DNA of 64,000 bases, taken from Hyphomicrobiales bacterium. GTDB lineage: Bacteria; Pseudomonadota; Alphaproteobacteria; Rhizobiales; Beijerinckiaceae. Every line of letters starts with the position of its first letter. The first letter of the stretch is position 1. The notes below the pieces were generated by a model that saw only the letters and a program-made list of their open reading frames with translations, ran no database searches and was not told the DNA's origin. Shown in pieces: positions 57,960 through 64,000 of the stretch. The stretch is taken from positions 1,488,001-1,552,000 of the forward strand of contig CAKNFP010000002.1 in assembly GCA_930633525.1 (NCBI GenBank), written 5' to 3'. The translations under genes and the position numbers were made by a program.

Positions 57960-58511
57960 TCAGCGCTTGGTCCGCACTGGAGGCGGCGGGATCTGTCGCC
58001 GGCTGGCCGCGTCACCGACGGCAAATCGCCCGGCTTGGTCGTAGAGCCCGGTCAGAAGGCGCAATATCCTACCAGCATGGTTGATCTCGGCGCGATCCTC
58101 GCGAAGATGGCGCAGGCTGGCCAGCAGGTACTCCTCGCGAATCTTCAGGTAGCCCCGGCATGCGGCTTCGCCGGTCTCCGTCGGCACATAGCCCTGATGA
58201 CGCCCCTCGCGCACGGGCATGACCAGTCCGGCGGCCAGCAGCTTCTTGATCGAATATGTCACGAGATGCATGTCGTCGATGTTCAGCGTCGCGGCGATTT
58301 CGTTCGGGGAGAGGCCACGCGCCCGCGAATGCGTGGCATGCATGACAAGAATGTCCAGCGCCTTCAGGCCGCGCACGTCGGCCGAGTTCATGCACATCTC
58401 CACCCAGCGGGAAAAACCGTAGAAGAATGTGATCATCGTGAACTCAAATTCACTGAGCTCGGTGCTGCTGATGTTGTCGCTCCCGCGATCAGGCCCACTA
58501 CCATCGCTCAT
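57960..58511 (-). CDS. MarR-like winged-helix regulator
   Basis: The 183-residue protein has a winged-helix core: FTMITFFYGFSRWVEMCMNS, then KALDILVMHATHSRARGLSP and NEIAATLNIDDMHLVTYSIK. The wing is VMPVREGRHQGYVPTETGEA. It belongs to a subgroup found next to hydantoinase/TRAP clusters and annotated as MarR-family or winged-helix proteins. The ATG at 58511 was chosen; the longer frame to 58631 has an implausible N-terminus. It is divergent from the TRAP receptor and HyuAB operon and probably controls it. Confidence 0.78.
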   Translation of the reverse strand: MSDGSGPDRGSDNISSTELSEFEFTMITFFYGFSRWVEMCMNSADVRGLKALDILVMHATHSRARGLSPNEIAATLNIDDMHLVTYSIKKLLAAGLVMPVREGRHQGYVPTETGEAACRGYLKIREEYLLASLRHLREDRAEINHAGRILRLLTGLYDQAGRFAVGDAASRRQIPPPPVRTKR

Positions 58512-58745
58512 CAAGTATCCCTTCGGGTCATTCGGTCTAGGCAAGGCGACGCCACCGTGCCCTGACGGCTGGCCGAGCCTCGCGTCCAAGGTCGCGCAAA
58601 GTCGGAACCGCTGTAAAGGGCCGCGATTCACACATGTCGCATAACCGCAAGAGTGAGATCGGTCAGCAAATTATCGGGCAATCTGCATGTTTGCGCGGTC
58701 CTGGGGGCATAGCTAAGCTTTTCCCAATAACGAGGGGAAAACGAC

Positions 58746-59753
58746 ATGAAAAGATTGGCTTTCAGTCTGCTGTGCACAGTGTGCTCGTTCGTTGGCGCAA
58801 GCGCGACGGCGATGGCGCAGGACAAGGTCGAGTGGCGCTACTTCAGCTACTTCCCGGTCAACGACAACGCGGTAAAGCTGACCCGCCAGTTTGCCGAGGA
58901 TGTCGGCGTGGCAACAAATGGCCGCCTGAAAATCAATGTCTTCGGTGCGGGCGAGTTGCCCTACAAGGCTCCCGATGTCCTGAGAGCGGTTGCGACCAAC
59001 CAGGTCCAGATGGGCGACATGGCGGTGGGCTTCGCGTCGGGCGACGTGCCCGAGCTGAACGTGCTGTCGCTGCCTTTCCTTTGCACGTCCTTCGACGCCT
59101 TCAAGAAGGCGATCGTCGATGTCGGCCCGGTTGTCGATCAGGTCATCGGCGACAGATTCAAAGTCGATGTGGCGATGAACTGGACGATGCCGGCGCAGAA
59201 TTTCTGGTTCAACCGTCCGATCACGAAATCTTCGGAGGTCAAGGGCCTCAAGATACGCACATGGAATCCCGAGCAGGTGAACATGGTCCAGCTGCTCGGC
59301 GGGTCTCCGGTGTCGATTTCCTCGGCCGAAGTTATCCCGGCGCTCGAGCGCAAGGTCATCGACGGCGCCATCACCTCGGCGCTCTCGGCTAATGAATGGC
59401 GCGCCTATGAGATCATCGACACCGGTTTCATGGCCAATTTCGCCATGGGCCACCAGGTGACGATGATCAACAAGGCGGAACTGGCGAAGCTGCCCGAAGA
59501 TCTGCGCACCGTCTTGCTGCGCAAGGTTGCCGAGTGGGAGCCGAAATATGTCGAGATGGCTGCCAAGGGCGACGGCGAGGCAAGATCCAACCTGGCCGCG
59601 AACGGCGTCACACTTGTCGATCCGACGACGGAAGACTACGCCCGCGTTCGCGAGGCAATGCTGCCCATGTGGAACGAGTGGGCCCGTAAGCACGGCGAAA
59701 CAGGCAAGAAGCTTTTAGATCTGGCTCGCGCGGGCTGTATCGCTTCCAACTAA
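58746..59753 (+). CDS. TRAP transporter substrate-binding protein (DctP family), without adjacent permeases
   Basis: The 335-residue periplasmic receptor has a signal peptide MKRLAFSLLCTVCSFVGASA with cleavage near AMAQ. DctP motifs are DVGVATNGRLKINVFGAGEL, PLVGFASGDVPELNVLSLPF-like blocks, and SSEVKGLKIRTWNPEQVNMV with the ligand-binding Arg. Unlike the system at 17364-20225, no DctQ or DctM gene is in the neighbourhood up to the right edge. The permeases may lie beyond the window or elsewhere. It is followed by a threonine aldolase-like gene and hyuAB, so the ligand is probably their substrate. Confidence 0.88.
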   Translation: MKRLAFSLLCTVCSFVGASATAMAQDKVEWRYFSYFPVNDNAVKLTRQFAEDVGVATNGRLKINVFGAGELPYKAPDVLRAVATNQVQMGDMAVGFASGDVPELNVLSLPFLCTSFDAFKKAIVDVGPVVDQVIGDRFKVDVAMNWTMPAQNFWFNRPITKSSEVKGLKIRTWNPEQVNMVQLLGGSPVSISSAEVIPALERKVIDGAITSALSANEWRAYEIIDTGFMANFAMGHQVTMINKAELAKLPEDLRTVLLRKVAEWEPKYVEMAAKGDGEARSNLAANGVTLVDPTTEDYARVREAMLPMWNEWARKHGETGKKLLDLARAGCIASN

Positions 59754-59892
59754 TGGCGTCATGACGCGTCCGGCTTTGTTCGGCGCGCGCAAGACCCGTC
59801 CCGGGAACCGTCCGAACCGTAAGACGGGGCCGCCGCATGGATTCCCGTGAGCATGCGCCACGGGGCCTGCCTCGCCATCTGAAGGCCGCTCC

Positions 59893-60954
59893 ATGCCTGA
59901 CACCGGACCCGTTTCGGCAATTATCGACATGCGAAGCGACTTGTTGTCGCCGCCGTCCCCGGTCGTCTCCGAAGCCATGCAGGCTGCGCTTGCCACAGCG
60001 CCGGAGTTCGAGCTTCGCGGCGGCAACTATGAAAGCGCTCTGGAGCGGAAGACTGCTGCACTTCTCGGCAAGGAAGATGCTCTGTTCTTCCCGACTTGCA
60101 CGATGGCAAACCTCTGCGCGGCGGTCCTCGCGGGGCGGTCGGGAGGCTTGTTGCTGGTGCCTGAGGGATGCCATGTGCTGACCTCGGAGGAAGGTGGCGC
60201 TTCGTTGCTGGCGGGCCTGACGCCCGTCGTGCTGCGGGACGGGACGGCGGATCCGATGATATGGGCCGAGGCGCTGGCGCCGGGCGATGTATCGCGTCCT
60301 GTTCCGGCACTGGTCTGGCTCGAGAACACGCACAATCGTCAGGGTGGTTTGCCCCTGCCGGCGGACCGAACCCTGGCGATCGTCGAGATGGCGCGGGACC
60401 GTGGCGTGCGCTCCCACCTCGACGGCGCACGGCTCTTCAACGCGGCCGTCGCCCTCCGCCTGCGCCCTGACGAGATCGCCGCCGGTTTCGACACGGTGTC
60501 GATCAGCCTGAACAAGGGTCTGGGCGCGCCGGTGGGCGCTATGCTCGCAGGCAGCCGCGCGTTGATTGGCCGGGCCGTCGCGGTGCGCCAGCGGCTCGGC
60601 GGCGGCATGCGGCCGAGCGCGACGCTGTGCGCTCCGGCACTGGCCGTGCTGGACGACTGGCCGGCAATCGCCCGCGATCACGCGCTCGCCCGTCTCCTTT
60701 GGCGCGAGATCGGCGGCGGTCCCGAAATCGCCGAGCCGTTGACCAACGTCGTGATGATCCGCCTTGCCGCGGAGGGAGCAGCCGAGATGTTGCGCGGCCA
60801 GCTCGCCGCAAACGGCGTGCTGGCCCTGTGCCTGGAGCCGCAGGTGCTGCGTCTCGTCACCCATCGGGGCTTGACGGAAGCCGGGATACGCCGCGCCGCG
60901 GCGCTGATCCGCTCCATCCTCAATTCCTTTCGAGAAACAGAGACAAGACAGTGA
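59893..60954 (+). CDS. Threonine aldolase-family PLP enzyme (beta-eliminating lyase)
   Basis: The 353-residue fold-type I PLP enzyme has the PLP lysine Lys208 in SISLNKGLGAPVGAMLAG; threonine aldolases typically have SxSKGLGAPVG, so the residue before Lys is Asn here. HLDGARLFNAAVAL with Asp177 and ENTHNRQGG carry the cofactor contacts. It cleaves beta-hydroxy amino acids to glycine and an aldehyde, or a related C-C bond. The GTGA overlap couples it to hyuA. In context it may act on an amino acid released by ring opening. Confidence 0.87.
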   Translation: MPDTGPVSAIIDMRSDLLSPPSPVVSEAMQAALATAPEFELRGGNYESALERKTAALLGKEDALFFPTCTMANLCAAVLAGRSGGLLLVPEGCHVLTSEEGGASLLAGLTPVVLRDGTADPMIWAEALAPGDVSRPVPALVWLENTHNRQGGLPLPADRTLAIVEMARDRGVRSHLDGARLFNAAVALRLRPDEIAAGFDTVSISLNKGLGAPVGAMLAGSRALIGRAVAVRQRLGGGMRPSATLCAPALAVLDDWPAIARDHALARLLWREIGGGPEIAEPLTNVVMIRLAAEGAAEMLRGQLAANGVLALCLEPQVLRLVTHRGLTEAGIRRAAALIRSILNSFRETETRQ

Positions 60955-63038
60955 CCCAGCATTTCCGTATCGGTGTGGATATCGGTGGCACCTTCACCGA
61001 TTTCACGCTGTTCGACGACGGCGAGCGCATCGCCCGGACCCACAAGCGCCTGACAACGCCGGACGATCCATCGCGGGCGGTCATTGACGGGACCGGTTCG
61101 ATTACCGCAGAGGCAGGTCTCTCCCCGGCTGATGTCGGCACCATCGTCCACGGCACGACCCTAGTCACCAATGCGGTGATCGAACGGCGCGGCGTATCGA
61201 CCGCCATGCTGGTCACGAAGGGATTTCGCGACCTGCTCGATATCGGCGCCGAACGGCGCTACGACCTGTTCGACCTGACGATCGCCTTTCCCAAGCCGGT
61301 GGTGCCGCGCGCCCTGCGTATCGAGGTGCCGGGACGCCTCCGCTATGATGGCTCGGAAGTGGAGGCTCTTGACCTGAGCGGGGTCGAGGACGCGCTGAGA
61401 CATCTGGTCGACGAGCATGGCGTCAGGTCGGTCGCGATATGCTTCCTGCACTCGCACGTCGACGTTCGCCACGAAGCAGAGGCGGCCGAATTCGTCGCGG
61501 CTCGATTCCCGCAACTCTCCGTCTCCACCTCGTCGGATATCTTTCCCTTCGTACGTGAGCTGGGCCGTTGGACCACGACAACGCTCAACGCGTATGTCCA
61601 GCCGGTTGTCGACCGCTACCTCGACCGGCTCGAGGGTGGTCTGCGCCAGGCTGGCTTTGCCGGCAAGCTGCTGGTGATGAGCTCGAGTGGCGGCACGCTC
61701 ACACCGGCGATGGCGCGGCGCTATCCCGTCCGCCTCTTGGAATCCGGCCCTGCCGCAGGGGCGCTGATGTCGGCGCGTCACGGTGCCGAGCTCGGGCTCG
61801 ACAGCGTGCTGTCCTTCGACATGGGCGGCACCACGGCCAAGGGCTGCTTCGTGCGCAACGGCCGCCCGCTGAAGCGATACGATCTCGAAGTGGCACGGGT
61901 ACACGAATTCCGCCAGGGCAGTGGACTGACTGTCAAGATTCCAGTGCTCGACATGATCGAGATTGGTGTCGGCGGCGGCAGTATCGCGCAGGTGGACGAG
62001 CGCGGGCTGATCGCCGTCGGACCGGTCAGCGCCGGCGCCGAACCCGGCCCGGCCTGCTACATGCGCGGCGGTGCCAGCGCAACCCTCACCGATGCCAACC
62101 TGTTACTCGGCTACCTGGATGCCGGATCGTTTCTGGGCGGCAGCATGAGGCTGGATCCCGAAGCAGCCCGCGTCGCTATGGAGAAGGACCTCGCCGGCCC
62201 GATGGGCGTCGAGGTCATGCGTGCGGCCTTTGGCGTGCGCGAGGTGGGCTGCGAGAGTGTGGCGCGCGCGTTTCGGACGCACGCCGCAGAACAAGGCGTG
62301 GACATGCGCAAGTCGGTCATGGTGGCGTTCGGCGGGTCCGGCCCGCTGCACGGGGCTCGCGTGGCGCGCAAGCTGGGCGTTCGGCGGCTGGTATGCCCCA
62401 ACGGTTCCGGTGTCATGTCGGCCTTCGGCCTCTTGTCGAGCCCGCTTGCCTATGAGGTTGTGCGTGCCCGCCGGCTGTCCCTGGACGGGGCGGGGCTGGA
62501 CATCCTGCGCGCGGAACTGGCCGCGATGATGGAGGACACGACCGCGGTGCTGGTTGCCGCCGGCGCGCCGGCCGAATCGATCGGCCATGTCTTCCGTCTC
62601 GACATGCGCTATCGCGGACAGGGCTACGAAGTGGAAGTCGAACTGGCCGGCCTCGACGCCTGTGCGCCTGAGACCCTGGAGCAGGCCTTCGCGGTTGTCT
62701 ACGCTCGCACCTTCGGGCTGGCTTTTCCCGGGCAGCCGGCCGAAATCGTCAATTGGAAGGTCGAGGCGATCGGCCCTGCCCCTGGCGATGGCACGCATTA
62801 TCGGCTGTCGGTTCAAGGCGCTTCGGCATCGGCCCTGAAAGGGCATCGACCCGCCTGGTCGGCAGAGGCTGAAGCCATCGTGCCGCACGCTGTCTACGAT
62901 CGGTATGCACTCGCGCCCGGTACGCAGATCGAAGGCCCGGCTCTGATTGAGGAGCGTGAATCGACCTGCGTTCTGGCTTCCGGCGACCGGCTGAGCGTCG
63001 ATCCGAACCTGAATCTCATCATCGACATCGGAGCCTGA
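60951..63038 (+). CDS. hyuA: Hydantoinase/oxoprolinase subunit A
   Basis: The 695-residue protein begins with GTG 60951 (VTQHFRIGVDIGGTFTDFTL) and overlaps the aldolase stop. The N-terminal block IGGTFTDF and the ATP-binding LSFDMGGTTAKGCFVRNGRP show the actin-like ATPase fold of the HyuA/oxoprolinase family. IGVGGGSIAQVDERGLIAVG and FGGSGPLHGARVARKLGVRR are further family marks. These enzymes use ATP to open hydantoins, 5-oxoproline or acetone-like substrates together with HyuB. The longer frame upstream is spurious. Confidence 0.92.
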   Translation: MTQHFRIGVDIGGTFTDFTLFDDGERIARTHKRLTTPDDPSRAVIDGTGSITAEAGLSPADVGTIVHGTTLVTNAVIERRGVSTAMLVTKGFRDLLDIGAERRYDLFDLTIAFPKPVVPRALRIEVPGRLRYDGSEVEALDLSGVEDALRHLVDEHGVRSVAICFLHSHVDVRHEAEAAEFVAARFPQLSVSTSSDIFPFVRELGRWTTTTLNAYVQPVVDRYLDRLEGGLRQAGFAGKLLVMSSSGGTLTPAMARRYPVRLLESGPAAGALMSARHGAELGLDSVLSFDMGGTTAKGCFVRNGRPLKRYDLEVARVHEFRQGSGLTVKIPVLDMIEIGVGGGSIAQVDERGLIAVGPVSAGAEPGPACYMRGGASATLTDANLLLGYLDAGSFLGGSMRLDPEAARVAMEKDLAGPMGVEVMRAAFGVREVGCESVARAFRTHAAEQGVDMRKSVMVAFGGSGPLHGARVARKLGVRRLVCPNGSGVMSAFGLLSSPLAYEVVRARRLSLDGAGLDILRAELAAMMEDTTAVLVAAGAPAESIGHVFRLDMRYRGQGYEVEVELAGLDACAPETLEQAFAVVYARTFGLAFPGQPAEIVNWKVEAIGPAPGDGTHYRLSVQGASASALKGHRPAWSAEAEAIVPHAVYDRYALAPGTQIEGPALIEERESTCVLASGDRLSVDPNLNLIIDIGA

Positions 63039-63041
63039 GCG

Positions 63042-64000
63042 ATGACCTACGACCCGATCACACTCGGCATCTTCTGGGACAGGCTGGTTTCCATCGCAGA
63101 CGAGGTCGTGACCGCCCTGGTGCGCTCGTCCTTCTCGACCAATGTGCGCGAAAGCTATGACCTGTCCTGCGTGATCTTCGACGCCGAGGGCCGCGCCCTG
63201 ACGCAGGGAACCTACAGCGTGCCGTCCTTCACCGGCACCGCTCAGGCCACGCTGGCCCATCTGCTGCGTGTCTTCCCGCCCGAGACGCTGCAGCCTGGCG
63301 ACGTGATCATGACCAATGACCCCTGGATCGGTACGGGGCACATGTTCGACATCAATGTCATGCAGCCCATATTCCGCCATGGCCGGCTGATCGGCTACGT
63401 CATGAGTATATCGCATCTGCCCGATGTCGGCGGCGTCGGCTATTCCGCGGTTGGCCGCGAGATCTACGAGGAAGGACTGCGCCTGCCTCCTGTGCGGTTC
63501 GTGCGCGACGGGGTCGTCGATCCGGTGCTGCGGGCAATCATCGCGTGCAATGTCAGGGTGCCCGAGCAGACGCTCGGCGACATCATGGCCAATGTCGCAA
63601 GCACCACCGTGGGCGGCCGGCGCATCAACGAGCTGATGGACGAATACGGGATCGAGGACATCCAGCCGCTGTCCAACGCCATCATCGATTTTTCCGACCG
63701 CAGCCTGCGCGCCCAGATTGCGCGTCTCCCGGAGGGAACGTGGCGACATTCGATCATGGTCGAGGGAATCGGTGAAGCCCTTCGACTTTCGGCCGAGGTC
63801 ACCATCCGGGGCGGCGAGGTCTACGCCGATTTCTCCGGCACCTCACCCTCGATCAAGGCGGCGATCAACGTTCCGCTCTGCTACACGAGGGCCATGACCT
63901 TCCATGCGATCAAGTGCCTGACGACGCCGCGCATTCCCAACAATGCCGGGTCCACGCTCGCCATTCACGTCTCGGCTCCTGCGGGCTGCCTGCTCAATGC
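63042..64000 (+). CDS. hyuB: Hydantoinase/oxoprolinase subunit B, 3' end cut by window
   Basis: The visible 319 codons begin MTYDPITLGIFWDRLVSIAD 3 bp after hyuA. HyuB blocks include IADEVVTALVRSSFSTNVRE, PGDVIMTNDPWIGTGHMFDI, GYVMSISHLPDVGGVGYS and YADFSGTSPSIKAAINVPL. It is the partner of HyuA in ATP-dependent hydrolysis of a cyclic amide. The protein is normally 520-600 residues, so the final third lies beyond the edge. Confidence 0.93.
   Translation, partial: MTYDPITLGIFWDRLVSIADEVVTALVRSSFSTNVRESYDLSCVIFDAEGRALTQGTYSVPSFTGTAQATLAHLLRVFPPETLQPGDVIMTNDPWIGTGHMFDINVMQPIFRHGRLIGYVMSISHLPDVGGVGYSAVGREIYEEGLRLPPVRFVRDGVVDPVLRAIIACNVRVPEQTLGDIMANVASTTVGGRRINELMDEYGIEDIQPLSNAIIDFSDRSLRAQIARLPEGTWRHSIMVEGIGEALRLSAEVTIRGGEVYADFSGTSPSIKAAINVPLCYTRAMTFHAIKCLTTPRIPNNAGSTLAIHVSAPAGCLLN

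Noticed and set aside
62103..63749. A 548-codon minus-strand open frame opposite hyuA and hyuB
   Set aside because: Antisense of two well-supported genes, with low-complexity composition.

Overview
The window looks like accessory chromosome or megaplasmid DNA from a GC-rich alphaproteobacterium, most likely Hyphomicrobiales (rhizobia, Bosea, Ochrobactrum and relatives). This rests on gene content: many high-affinity ABC and TRAP solute receptors, IS6, IS66, IS481 and IS5 type elements, DUF1254 proteins, and a gadB-gadC-glsA acid-resistance operon. No rRNA or tRNA gene or CRISPR array was seen.

Layout. 1-3.1 kb: an N-formylglutamate amidohydrolase-like gene and an RpiR regulator, divergent from a peptide-type ABC receptor whose partner genes are missing. 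3.1-8.7 kb: an IS-bounded unit, two 818-bp IS6-type elements in inverted orientation around two DUF1254/DUF1214 genes and a Crp/Fnr-type regulator. Both IS copies carry the same two lesions at the start of the transposase. 8.7-12.8 kb: a baeRF-type protein, an MFS transporter and a first glutaminase. 13.7-22.1 kb: a catabolic cluster with an IclR regulator, an unrecognised protein made of two repeated halves, a ThDP-dependent enzyme, a complete TRAP transporter, a cyclase-family hydrolase and an SDR. 22.4-31.2 kb: a GST, a DUF2817 hydrolase, a maleate isomerase-like protein, a five-gene branched-chain amino acid type ABC transporter, a flavin reductase-like protein and a FadR-type regulator. 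31.2-34.8 kb: a sulfatase between relics of IS481 and IS66 transposases. 34.8-40.2 kb: a peptide-type ABC transporter operon with an FAD oxidoreductase and a type II dehydroquinase-like protein. 41.2-48.1 kb: a LuxR-type regulator, gadB-gadC-glsA and a choloylglycine hydrolase-family amidase. 48.7-50 kb: a DUF4214 protein with an HExxH motif. 50.5-52.4 kb: a DEAD-box RNA helicase. 52.6-57.3 kb: a siderophore or haem type ABC importer with a methyltransferase. 58-64 kb: a MarR-like regulator, a lone TRAP receptor, a threonine aldolase-like enzyme and hydantoinase/oxoprolinase subunits HyuA and HyuB (cut by the window edge).

How the parts work together. Most clusters pair one solute importer with enzymes that attack amides, lactams, cyclic ureas or small carboxylic acids, under one dedicated regulator (RpiR, IclR, FadR, MarR-like). 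The acid-resistance operon makes chemical sense: the glutaminase yields ammonia and glutamate, GadB consumes a proton converting glutamate to GABA, and GadC exchanges the two. Several intergenic palindromes sit where operators for the neighbouring regulators would be expected.

DNA between clusters is scarred by insertion-sequence remnants: two more IS6 N-terminal fragments, IS481, IS66 and IS5. The region appears to have grown by repeated insertion and decay. The best candidates for undescribed biology are the repeated-half protein with its ThDP/TRAP cluster, and the IS6-bounded DUF1254 unit with its own regulator and a perfect 20-bp palindrome.
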